Source: Desulfobaculum bizertense DSM 18034 (lineage in GTDB: Bacteria; Desulfobacterota; Desulfovibrionia; Desulfovibrionales; Desulfovibrionaceae). From it: a stretch of 64,000 nt of DNA. The position numbers were made by a program, and so were the translations under genes. Shown one piece after another: positions 35,903-43,799 of the stretch (positions are counted from its first letter, which is position 1; every line of letters starts with the position of its first letter). Under the pieces are notes generated by a model that was given only the letters and a program-made list of their open reading frames with translations, was not told where the DNA came from and ran no database searches. Where the stretch lies: contig NZ_FUYA01000005.1 of NCBI RefSeq assembly GCF_900167065.1, positions 62,001 through 126,000 on the forward strand. The letters run 5' to 3'.

Positions 35903-36393
35903 GAGCACACGGCTCTCGAACCCGCAATCATCAGCTTTCGCGATATCCACGCATGGAATGGTCGCAGCAAAAAGAACTGAAGCAGTCCAAGCACATTTTT
36001 AAACCGAACCACGTTCGCAACATGAAAAAGCTCTGGTCCATCTTCACGGTCTTCCACCGCGACAGCGAAAAAAACTCGCAGATTGCGGTGCGACTGCTCG
36101 CCAATCCAGAAGACATCTGACGCGGCAACAGTCACAAAGCACAGGAGGCGATCACCCGGAAGGGCAATTTCGTCTCCTGCTTTTTTTTCGACAGAACGGC
36201 GCAGTGTTTCAAAAGAAACCTTCTCTCCAGAATGCAGCTTTGGCGCTCGAACACTCATCCAGCGTGGGGACTGTGTGCACATTCCAGACAAAAAAGTCCG
36301 CAGGCCGCCATGCCCCGCAACAGACCTGTGCGTGACAAAATCAGCCTCCTCTATCAGGTGCCGAATCTCTGGAACATCTTGCAAGTGTTTCAC
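35899..36393 (-). CDS. Unknown protein, possibly DUF2867-like
   Basis: 164 residues. The N-terminal third (IEEADFVTHRSVAGHGGLRTFLSGM) and a C-terminal part with alternating hydrophobics (DRLLCFVTVAASDVFWIGEQSHRNLRVFFAVAVED ... LLRPFHAWISRKLMIAG) resemble the SRPBCC/DUF2867 style, where a P.H...F motif sits near the end. I am not sure of the family. It is 28 bases downstream of tlyA and its stop codon overlaps the stop of the convergent rhodanese fusion in a shared CTAG. Confidence 0.65.
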   Translation of the reverse strand: MKHLQDVPEIRHLIEEADFVTHRSVAGHGGLRTFLSGMCTQSPRWMSVRAPKLHSGEKVSFETLRRSVEKKAGDEIALPGDRLLCFVTVAASDVFWIGEQSHRNLRVFFAVAVEDREDGPELFHVANVVRFKNVLGLLQFFLLRPFHAWISRKLMIAGSRAVCS

Positions 36394-36420
36394 AGCTCGA
36401 CCTCCGTGCGCCGTCCTCGC

Positions 36421-37185
36421 TTATTCGCCCTGCTCCTGCGGACGTCGCATATAGACGATATGTTCCTGGTTACCCTTCGGGCCTTTGATCTGGGACGGTA
36501 TCTCCCCGATAAACTCAAGCCCGCACACCCGCTCAAGGTCTCCAATCACCCGCGCTACGGTCTCTTTTCGCAGAGCATCGTCTCGGACAACACCCTTGAC
36601 CGTCTGGTCAGAGCTGACCTCAAACTGAGGCTTAATCAGTACGGCAATCTCGCCACCCGGTTTCAAAAACCGCATGCTCGGCGCAATAACCTTGAGCAAA
36701 GAAATAAACGATACATCCGCAACGATCATGTCGACAAGCTCTGGAATCAAATCGTCCTGCGCAAGTCGCATATTTGTGCGCTCCAGGTTCACCACCCGGG
36801 GATCATTACGAAGACTCCCGTCAAGCTGGCCATAACCAACATCAACAGCATACACCCTGCTCGCTCCATGCTGGAGCAGGCAGTCGGTAAAACCACCCGT
36901 CGACGCACCTACGTCCAGCGCAATCTTGCCCTCACACGATATCCCAAAATGGTCTATCGCCGTGAGCAATTTATACGCCCCACGAGAAACAAAACGCTTC
37001 ATCCCCTTCACTTCCAAAAAGGACTCCGCACTCACCTGCTGGCCCGGCTTCTCTATCCGAACCTGCTGGCCCTTTCGCTCCTCGTACACGAGGCCCGCCA
37101 TTACAAGACGCGTCGCCTTTTCCGCACTCTCAGCAAGACCTAGCTCATAAAGCCGCTGGTCCGCTCGTATCTTCTTCTTTGCCAT
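36421..37185 (-). CDS. tlyA: TlyA-family rRNA 2'-O-methyltransferase (hemolysin A family)
   Basis: 254 residues. S4 RNA-binding domain at the N terminus (RADQRLYELGLAESAEKATRLVMAGLVY), KGMKRFVSRGAYKLLTAIDHFGI, SAM site IALDVGASTGGFTDCLLQHGASRVYAVDVGYGQL, then DMIVADVSFISL and VLIKPQFEV. Members methylate 16S and 23S rRNA cytidines in known cases. Which rRNA positions are used here is not visible. Confidence 0.93.
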   Translation of the reverse strand: MAKKKIRADQRLYELGLAESAEKATRLVMAGLVYEERKGQQVRIEKPGQQVSAESFLEVKGMKRFVSRGAYKLLTAIDHFGISCEGKIALDVGASTGGFTDCLLQHGASRVYAVDVGYGQLDGSLRNDPRVVNLERTNMRLAQDDLIPELVDMIVADVSFISLLKVIAPSMRFLKPGGEIAVLIKPQFEVSSDQTVKGVVRDDALRKETVARVIGDLERVCGLEFIGEIPSQIKGPKGNQEHIVYMRRPQEQGE

Positions 37186-37260
37186 CGTTAGACTTGCTTA
37201 CTCTTATGTTACACATATCACCAAATTATCGTCCAGACATGACACATCACTCGCTTTCCC

Positions 37261-37750
37261 TCAAGCTCTAAAGCTTTGTGGGAATGGAGCACGGTGGGCG
37301 CTTGGGTGGGCGGCGGGGACTCTGTCCCCGCACCTCTGCAAGGGGCGCTGCCCCTTGACCCCGCCCAAGGACGAGGCCCTTGGGAATCCCGCTATCGCCC
37401 AAAATTTTAGGGCCGGATGTGTGAAAGCCGTTGGCTTTCCCCTACATCCGGCCCTAAAATTTTGGCCTAGTGGCGTTTCCCGATCGCGTGTTCTTCTGCC
37501 TTTTCCTGAGCGTACTTTTTCTTTTTGAACGCAAGTGTTCAAAAGAAAATGGTGGCAACGCACGGGAAAGAAGCCGCTTTAGGCAGCCCCAACAAGTTTA
37601 AAAGCCGTCCAAGCGAAGCTTGAACGGCTTTTAAACTCGATGAGGATACGTAAGGGAATCATTCCCTTACGCGGGGGTTTGGGGGCTGGCCCCCAAAAAA
37701 ATCCCTTCCCATACAGCACAACCGCGCTGAAACAGGCCCCCCAAAAAACA
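37261..37750. repeat. Gene-free cluster of strong palindromes between tlyA and thrC
   Basis: At least seven inverted repeats in about 440 bases: 37314-37330 (CGGGGAC/GTCCCCG), 37339-37357 (CAAGGGGC/GCCCCTTG), 37364-37384 (CCCAAGG/CCTTGGG), 37399-37465 (22-bp arms with an inner 7-bp hairpin), 37518-37548 (12-13 bp with one bulge), 37595-37637 (19 of 20 bp) and 37649-37671 (11-bp arms, one central base), then 37678-37697 (TTTGGGGG/CCCCCAAA). No open frame here looks real and no clear T-tailed terminator follows. GC-rich and AT-rich palindromes alternate. Confidence 0.85.
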
Positions 37751-37752
37751 TA

Positions 37753-39204
37753 CTACCTATGCTTAAGGCCAAGCTTTTCAACAATGCTGCTTGCACAAGC
37801 GACAGTGTAATCCTGAGCGCTGAGTTTTTCTTTAGACTCTGCGTCAATGACCAGCTCAGGCATGTTCGCAAGCTCGGGCTTGGGGGTAATACCATACTCA
37901 GCGGGATAGGTGTTCTCGTAATACATGTTCTGGAAGCCAATGAACTTCAACATGTGAGCAGTTGCGTCAAGAATAGCGGTTTCATCAGCAGAGATGAGAC
38001 CAAGCTGACGGGCCTTAACCAGACCTGCGAGACACTCGCCACCCTGCGTGCAGGAAATGTGGCCGTGACGGTTGGCAAGAAGCATACCTTCAATGATGTC
38101 CTGCTCAGAAACCTGCACAACCTGGAAACTGCCTTCGCCAGCAATGGCTTCAAACTTCTCGGCAAAGTAACGCACACGAGGGAAGGACACAGGATTGCCG
38201 ATCATTGCAGCCTGAGCAACACTCGGCTCGACTTCAACGGGAGCATACTTCCGCTTCTTTGGTGCTTCTGCGTAATAGCGATAGACCGGATCAGCATGAT
38301 GAGACTGCACACCAAAAATACGAGGAAGCGCAGTGATGATGCCCAGGTCATACATCTTGAGGAAACCGCTCATGATGGCGGTGATGTTGCCTGCATTGCC
38401 AACGGGGACAAAAACAGCCTTACCTTCGAGGTCCCAGTCATACCACTGAGCAAGCTCAAATGCATATGACTCCTGACCGAGAATGCGCCATGCGTTCTTG
38501 GAGTTCAGCAAAGCAACCTGATAATTGTCCGCAAGATGCTCAACAACCTTCATGCAGTCGTCAAAAACACCGGGAATCTCAAGAACAGTTGCACCACTGC
38601 CAAGAGGCTGGGCAAGCTGCTGAGGCGTCACTTTTCCCTGAGGGAGCAACACGGCGGACTTAATCTTGTCGCTGGCATACGACGCATACAGGGCAGCGGC
38701 GGCAGAAGTATCACCTGTCGATGCACACACGGCGAGAATGTCATCAGCGCCCTGAGTACGAATCAGATAATTCAAAAAACTAAAGGCACAGGCCATGCCG
38801 CGATCCTTAAAGGATGCGCTAGGGTTCTGGCCATCATTCTTGAAAGCCAGCTTCTGGCCATCAAGCTCAGCAGAAAGCTGCGGGCTGGACTGAACGATGG
38901 GGGTGTTTCCTTCGCCCAGAAACACAATATCCTTGTCGTCCATGACAGGAGCCATCAGCTCATAAAAACGGAAGATGCCGCGCAGTGGGTCATTCTTGGA
39001 GCCTGCGCGGGTATCGAAAATTTCTCGCCACTCTTCGCCGGAAGTCTCGCGAAGGGCATCAAAATTCTTGTCCTGAAGCAGGAACACGCCCCCACAGTCT
39101 GGACAGGTGTAATGCAGTTCCGTCGTATCGTAGCGGGCACCACATCCGAGACAGAAATATTCCATATCACCCCGATATGTGGGGAATGCATTTTTATCAG
39201 CCAT
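37753..39204 (-). CDS. thrC: Threonine synthase
   Basis: PLP enzyme making threonine from O-phosphohomoserine. 483 residues. An N-terminal zinc-ribbon-like segment (CLGC ... CPDC), GEGNTPIVQSS, PLP lysine in NPSASFKDRGM, ASTGDTSAAAALYA, PVGNAGNITAIMSGFLKMYDLG and HISCTQGGECLAGLVKA are visible. ATG 39204 has AGGA nine bases upstream; a GTG at 39207 is also possible. It is last in the alr-to-thrC gene string, followed by the palindrome cluster. Confidence 0.95.
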   Translation of the reverse strand: MADKNAFPTYRGDMEYFCLGCGARYDTTELHYTCPDCGGVFLLQDKNFDALRETSGEEWREIFDTRAGSKNDPLRGIFRFYELMAPVMDDKDIVFLGEGNTPIVQSSPQLSAELDGQKLAFKNDGQNPSASFKDRGMACAFSFLNYLIRTQGADDILAVCASTGDTSAAAALYASYASDKIKSAVLLPQGKVTPQQLAQPLGSGATVLEIPGVFDDCMKVVEHLADNYQVALLNSKNAWRILGQESYAFELAQWYDWDLEGKAVFVPVGNAGNITAIMSGFLKMYDLGIITALPRIFGVQSHHADPVYRYYAEAPKKRKYAPVEVEPSVAQAAMIGNPVSFPRVRYFAEKFEAIAGEGSFQVVQVSEQDIIEGMLLANRHGHISCTQGGECLAGLVKARQLGLISADETAILDATAHMLKFIGFQNMYYENTYPAEYGITPKPELANMPELVIDAESKEKLSAQDYTVACASSIVEKLGLKHR

Positions 39205-39246
39205 CACTTCAAGTCCTTTCAGCTAGAGAAATAAAATATACAGAGC

Positions 39247-39753
39247 CTAAGCACTCCACACGCTCTGGGCAGCCATTACCGCCATGACGACGCCGATGCC
39301 GATTTTTGCGACAAGGCCCAAAAAGGTGCCATACATGGCACCAATAGCGGCCTTTTTAGCACCCGCGAAGTCACGTCCCTGAAGGCGTTCCACAGCCAGA
39401 CACCCGCCAAATGCACCAAGCAGTGCACCGGGGAGTGCTCCGATTCCAAACAGAAAGCCTGCGCCAAAAATTGCACCGAGGATAGCGCCCAAGACGCCAC
39501 CCCAGTTGCCTTTTGACGACGCACCGTAGCGCTCGGCTCCTTTCAGTCGTATGACAAACTCAATAATTTCGCCCGCAAGAGCGAGAAGTGCAAGACCACC
39601 AAAGCCGAGCCACGTCATGCTCATCTCTGGATGCGTTGCTTTCCACAGAGCAACAAGGCCCAAGACGACCCAGTTTGCGGGGAGTGAAAAGACGTGCAAA
39701 AGCAGCGTACCGAAGCACGCGACAACAAAGAGAATGGCGAAAACTTGCGTCAT
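39247..39753 (-). CDS. DUF456 family membrane protein
   Basis: 168 residues with about five hydrophobic segments. The N-terminal SLPANWVVLGLVALW, and the glycine-rich GNWGGVLGAILGAIFGAGFLFGIGALPGALLGAFGGCLAVE resemble DUF456, an uncharacterised inner-membrane family. It lies between dnaB and thrC in the same direction with short gaps (42-43 bases). Function unknown. Confidence 0.88.
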   Translation of the reverse strand: MTQVFAILFVVACFGTLLLHVFSLPANWVVLGLVALWKATHPEMSMTWLGFGGLALLALAGEIIEFVIRLKGAERYGASSKGNWGGVLGAILGAIFGAGFLFGIGALPGALLGAFGGCLAVERLQGRDFAGAKKAAIGAMYGTFLGLVAKIGIGVVMAVMAAQSVWSA

Positions 39754-39795
39754 TTGTCTCTCCTGCCTGCGACGAGGTGAATGCCACGAAAACTG

Positions 39796-41271
39796 TTATG
39801 AGGAGCCAGCGTATTCGGAAGGTTCAACCTGCTGGGTCAGATTCTCAAAGGCTGTGTATTCCTTCTGGAACATCAGTTCAACCGCACCTGTTGGACCGTT
39901 ACGGTGCTTGCCGATAATAATCTCAGCAATGCCTTTTTTGGGATTGTCTTCGCTCTTGTTGTACACTTCGTCACGATAGAGGAAAACGATCATGTCAGCA
40001 TCCTGTTCAATAGCGCCAGACTCACGAAGGTCAGACAGCTTGGGACGCTTGTCCGTACGTTCTTCAACTTTACGGTTCAGCTGCGAAAGCGCAATGACTG
40101 GCACCTTGAGTTCCTTTGCCAGCGCCTTCAGCGAACGGGAGATTTCAGAAATTTCCTGTTCACGGGAGTCGATGTTACGCCCTGCGCGCATCAGCTGGAG
40201 ATAGTCAACAATGACCAGGCCGAGACCCTTTTCTGCCTTGAGTCGACGGCAGCGGGCACGGAGCTCCAGAGTACTGATTGACGGCGTATCATCAATAAAG
40301 ATTGGGGAAGAAGACATATCCTCTGCCGCGTCATAAAGCCGGGCCCAGGCTTCATCATCAATAAAGCCTCGGCGCATGTCCGAAAGATTGACACGGGCCT
40401 TGGTACACAGCATACGCATCATCAACTGGTCCATGCCCATCTCGAGGGAGAACACAGCCGAGGGTGTTCCGTAATCAGAGGCAGCACGAAGACCAAGGTT
40501 CAGCGCAAACGAGGTCTTACCCATTGCAGGACGACCAGCAATAATGATGAGGTCAGTGGGCTGGAGACCAGCCGTAATCTCGTCAAACTTGTAGTAGCCT
40601 GTCGGAACGCCGGTAACGACTTCCTTTCGGCTGTAGAGTTCCTGCAACTTCTGGAAAACCTGATTGACCAGCTCCTTGGAGGCAACAAAGCTCTTGTTGG
40701 AGCGCTGCTCAGAAATTGCAAAAATCTGCTGTTCGGATTCGTCAAGCAGACCTTCCACATCTGAACGCTCGTCAAAGCAACTTTCGATGATGCCAGAAGC
40801 GACGCCAATCAGCTGGCGCTGTACAGCCCTGTTTCGCACGATTTGGGCGTGGAACAAGGCGTTGGAGGCGCTTACCGTGGATGCAGCCAGCTCTGCAAGA
40901 TAAACAGGGCCGCCGACGTCATCCAAAAGGCCCATGCTTCGCAGCTCTTCGGCAACGGTCACAAGGTCCATTGGAATGGATTTACGGAAACACTCCTGAA
41001 ATGCGCGGAAAATAATACGGTGGGCGGGAGAGTAAAAGTCATCCTCACCCAAAAGATCCACGAGATCGTGGAACACGTTGGGCTTTAAAAAAACACCCCC
41101 CAAAACAGCCTGCTCAGCTTCCAGGTTGTGGGGGGGAACTTTTCGCAACACATCACCAGAGGCCCTTTCGAGGCTTCTGGCAACGGCAAAACCCCCGGTC
41201 CCCTCTTCAGAGGACCGGGAGGAAGAATGCGTCTTAGGCCTGTTCAGCTTCGCTGACCTGTCCTGCGTCAT
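39796..41271 (-). CDS. dnaB: Replicative DNA helicase DnaB
   Basis: 491 residues. N-terminal domain VPPHNLEAEQAVLGGVFLKPN, RecA-like core with GRPAMGKT (Walker A, 246-253), VIVDYLQLM (Walker B), SRSLKALAKELKVPVIALSQLNRKVE and DADMIVFLYRDEVY. No intein. The annotated start overlaps the last 38 bases of rplI; the first 44 residues are not conserved, and a terminator-like hairpin lies within their coding sequence, so the true start could be later, for example GTG near residue 41. Confidence 0.95.
   Translation of the reverse strand: MTQDRSAKLNRPKTHSSSRSSEEGTGGFAVARSLERASGDVLRKVPPHNLEAEQAVLGGVFLKPNVFHDLVDLLGEDDFYSPAHRIIFRAFQECFRKSIPMDLVTVAEELRSMGLLDDVGGPVYLAELAASTVSASNALFHAQIVRNRAVQRQLIGVASGIIESCFDERSDVEGLLDESEQQIFAISEQRSNKSFVASKELVNQVFQKLQELYSRKEVVTGVPTGYYKFDEITAGLQPTDLIIIAGRPAMGKTSFALNLGLRAASDYGTPSAVFSLEMGMDQLMMRMLCTKARVNLSDMRRGFIDDEAWARLYDAAEDMSSSPIFIDDTPSISTLELRARCRRLKAEKGLGLVIVDYLQLMRAGRNIDSREQEISEISRSLKALAKELKVPVIALSQLNRKVEERTDKRPKLSDLRESGAIEQDADMIVFLYRDEVYNKSEDNPKKGIAEIIIGKHRNGPTGAVELMFQKEYTAFENLTQQVEPSEYAGSS
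41188..41219 (-). terminator. Terminator-like hairpin after rplI, inside the 5' end of dnaB
   Basis: Minus strand CCCGGTCC (41219-41212) pairs with GGACCGGG (41201-41194) over a 10-nt loop, followed by GG and TTTT (41191-41188). The T run is short. Confidence 0.4.
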
Positions 41272-41827
41272 CGCTTACTTCTTCTTCTGCTGCTTCGACC
41301 GGAGCCTCTGCAACAGTTTCAGTGTTTTCTTCGGAAGCAACTTCTTCTGCTTCCTCGGAGGTGATGGGCTGACCTTCAACCCAGTCGTGGCGTACAACAG
41401 CAACGCTCAGCTCGCAGCGAACGTCGGGGTGCAGCTTGACGGGAACAGCATATTCACCAAGAGAGCGAATAGCCTCTTCGAGAATAACTTTTTTACGGTC
41501 AACATCCAAGCCCATTTCGGCCAGAGCTTCAACGATGTTTGCGTTGGAGACGGAACCGTAGAGCTTATCGCCTTCACCAACACGCACGCGGAGGACCACG
41601 CGGGACTCAACCAGCTTCTTGGCGAGTTCTTCAGCCTCAAAGCGGATTTTGTCCATTTTCTCCTGAAGCTTTTTGCGCTCCAGTTCGAAAACCTTGATGT
41701 TAGCTTCGGTAGCTACCATAGCGAGGCCCTGAGGCAGAAGGTAGTTACGTCCAAAGCCGGGTTTCACTTCTACAATGTCACCCAGGCGACCCAGATTGTC
41801 GATATCGGCTCGAAGAATCAGTTTCAT
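41234..41827 (-). CDS. rplI: 50S ribosomal protein L9 with acidic C-terminal extension
   Basis: 197 residues; typical L9 has about 148. Residues 1-148 are standard: MKLILRADIDNLGRLGDIVEVKPGFGRNYLLPQGLA, long connecting helix, and the C domain (KLYGSVSNANIVEALAE, VKLHPDVRCELSVAVV). The last 45 residues are Glu/Ala/Val-rich (EEAEEVASEENTETVAEAP ...). It follows rpsR by 12 bases. Confidence 0.96.
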   Translation of the reverse strand: MKLILRADIDNLGRLGDIVEVKPGFGRNYLLPQGLAMVATEANIKVFELERKKLQEKMDKIRFEAEELAKKLVESRVVLRVRVGEGDKLYGSVSNANIVEALAEMGLDVDRKKVILEEAIRSLGEYAVPVKLHPDVRCELSVAVVRHDWVEGQPITSEEAEEVASEENTETVAEAPVEAAEEEVSDDAGQVSEAEQA

Positions 41828-41839
41828 ACCATGCCTCCC

Positions 41840-42100
41840 CTAGAGCGTCCTTTTCTTCACAGAAGCGCTGTGCACAGCTGTGTAGTACAGAAGAGCCATC
41901 TGACGAGCACGCTTGATAGCCGTGGTGAGACGGCGCTGATGCTTCGCACAGGTACCGGTGATGCGGCGAGGAATGATCTTGCCGCGCTCGGTGATGAAAT
42001 CCTTCAGGATATCAGGGCGCTTGTAATCGATGGGGAGGTCCTTATCAGCACAAAAACGGCAGAACTTCTTCCGCGGGGTAAACTTCTTACGAAAAGCCAT
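41840..42100 (-). CDS. rpsR: 30S ribosomal protein S18
   Basis: 86 residues. RRKFCRF-type start ([23 protein letters not shown]), [44 protein letters not shown]. Three Cys (C14, C17, C51) as in zinc-binding C+ S18 forms. Its ATG shares one base with the rpsF stop. Confidence 0.97.
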   Translation of the reverse strand: MAFRKKFTPRKKFCRFCADKDLPIDYKRPDILKDFITERGKIIPRRITGTCAKHQRRLTTAIKRARQMALLYYTAVHSASVKKRTL

Positions 42101-42411
42101 TATGCTTCCTCCTCGACTTCAGCTTTGTCAGCCAAACGAACGGTAACGAACTTGTAAACACCATCGGTGATGCGGATGTTACGCTCAAGCTCAGCAACGA
42201 GAGCACCGGGGCCAACGTACTCAAGGCGTACGTAGTAACCGCGGGTCTTCTTGTTTACAGCGTAAGCGAGGTCACGCAGACCCCAATCGTCAACAAGCTC
42301 CACCTTGCCGCCTTCGCGCTCAATGATAGCGCTGAAGGAGTCGACAAGAGACTGGCGCTCTTCGGCTGCAAGCTCAGGAGAGAGCAGCAGCAAAGTTTCC
42401 AATTTTCTCAT
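42100..42411 (-). CDS. rpsF: 30S ribosomal protein S6
   Basis: 103 residues: [91 protein letters not shown] is plain S6. GAGGAGGA precedes the ATG. First of the rpsF-rpsR-rplI trio; alr lies 84 bases upstream. Confidence 0.97.
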   Translation of the reverse strand: MRKLETLLLLSPELAAEERQSLVDSFSAIIEREGGKVELVDDWGLRDLAYAVNKKTRGYYVRLEYVGPGALVAELERNIRITDGVYKFVTVRLADKAEVEEEA

Positions 42412-42495
42412 AAGTCCTCCTCATGGTCTATTGGCCCTCACCAACATGATGAGAGCAAGGCAAAACGCAGTCATTATGCGAAGCCCCTTGTCCTG

Positions 42496-43617
42496 TCAAG
42501 CAAATCGGCGTTGATTCTGCCCAAACAGGCACAGGACTTCGTAACTGATTGTTCCACAACAATCTGCGATTTCTTCGACGCGTACGGGATTTTCTCCTGG
42601 TCCGCCAAGAAACCAGACGTCGTCACCGGGTTGTACACCCGAAATATGGCTCACGTCTACAGCAGCCATCTGCATGCACACACGGCCCAGGAGTCTGGCC
42701 CGTTTTTCATGAATGGTAACAAGGGTCCGGTTCGACAGGCAGCGCAAAATATTATCGGCGTATCCGCCTCCAACAATTGCAACCTGCATATCGTGTTCGG
42801 CCTTGAATGTCCGCCCGTAACTCACGGTTTCCCCTTTTTTCAGGGGATGAACCTGGTACACGCGTGACCGAAGCTCCATTGCCGGCACAAAGCCTTCACC
42901 AAGAGCCTCGTTTTCTGTTCCCCAAAATGGATTCCCTCCATACAGAGAAATTCCTGGGCGCTGCGCATCAAAACGCAGTTCTGGATGCGCCAGAAGCCCC
43001 GGAGAACTGGAAAGGCTGGCTTCAAACTGGAGACCAGCGTCACGAAGGTAATTGACAACAGTCGAGAATCGTTGTCCCTGCTTGTGGGTAAAATTCTGCT
43101 CCGAGCTGTCGTCTGCAACCGCGAGGTGCGAGCAGACCATGCACACATCCACGTGCGAGCATGACTGAATTTCTGGTAAAACCGAAGCAACCTGCTCTGG
43201 GACAAAACCCAGCCGGTTCATTCCTGTATCAAACTTGAGCGCCACAGGCTGCCGCAATCCAGCAGCTGCTGCGGAGGCATCGAGCCGCCGCAACTGAGGC
43301 ACCTGCCCCACAAAGGGGATAATTTGAAAAGTGGCGCACAAGGCATAATCCTGGTCCAGCTGAGGGCCAAGCAATGACATGATGCGGCCAGAAAAGCCAT
43401 TTTTCCGAATCGCGACAGCCTCTTCCACAGAGCCTGCACAAATGGTGTGCGCATGCGCGCGCTCCAGCGCCTCGGTGACTTTCAACACGCCATGACCATA
43501 GGCATCCGCCTTGATCACGGCATACGCTTTTCCCCCAATCTGCTCCAGCTTTCGCCAGTTCTGCACAATTCGATCGGGGTGAATGATTGCTTCCAAATGG
43601 TTGAAAGGTATCGTCAT
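42496..43617 (-). CDS. alr: Alanine racemase
   Basis: Makes D-alanine for peptidoglycan. 373 residues. PLP lysine K36 in AVIKADAYGHG, LKFDTGMNRLGF, RPGISLYGGNPFWG with the catalytic Tyr, SYGRTFKAEHDMQVAIVGGGYADN and GRVCMQMAAVDVS. GAGGAGAG precedes the ATG. First gene of the minus-strand string to thrC, divergent from lptD. Confidence 0.95.
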   Translation of the reverse strand: MTIPFNHLEAIIHPDRIVQNWRKLEQIGGKAYAVIKADAYGHGVLKVTEALERAHAHTICAGSVEEAVAIRKNGFSGRIMSLLGPQLDQDYALCATFQIIPFVGQVPQLRRLDASAAAAGLRQPVALKFDTGMNRLGFVPEQVASVLPEIQSCSHVDVCMVCSHLAVADDSSEQNFTHKQGQRFSTVVNYLRDAGLQFEASLSSSPGLLAHPELRFDAQRPGISLYGGNPFWGTENEALGEGFVPAMELRSRVYQVHPLKKGETVSYGRTFKAEHDMQVAIVGGGYADNILRCLSNRTLVTIHEKRARLLGRVCMQMAAVDVSHISGVQPGDDVWFLGGPGENPVRVEEIADCCGTISYEVLCLFGQNQRRFA

Positions 43618-43632
43618 ACTCTCCTCTTCGAG

Positions 43633-43660
43633 AAAAGATGGCCGTACGCATCTTTTCGAA
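43633..43660. promoter_or_regulatory. Inverted repeat in the alr-lptD divergent region
   Basis: AAAAGATG (43633-43640) and CATCTTTT (43649-43656), extended by TTCG/CGAA with a two-base bulge. Either an operator or, in the alr transcript, a hairpin just upstream of the Shine-Dalgarno. Confidence 0.45.
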
Positions 43661-43799
43661 CGGCAGTTTTTATAAAGGATTTCCGGGGTGATGCCTACTG
43701 TTCATTTTCCACAAGCTGTGGTATTTCCAGCAGGTCGCATCTGTGACCCATTGGCCCGATTTCACACTACCCTATAACGCATGGACGTTAATAATTACA

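Noticed and set aside
37261-37563. 100-residue minus-strand frame across the palindrome cluster
   Set aside because: Its sequence is just translated palindromes; no start signal.
37314-37697. CRISPR array
   Set aside because: The repeats are different inverted repeats, not identical direct repeats with regular spacers, and no cas genes are present.
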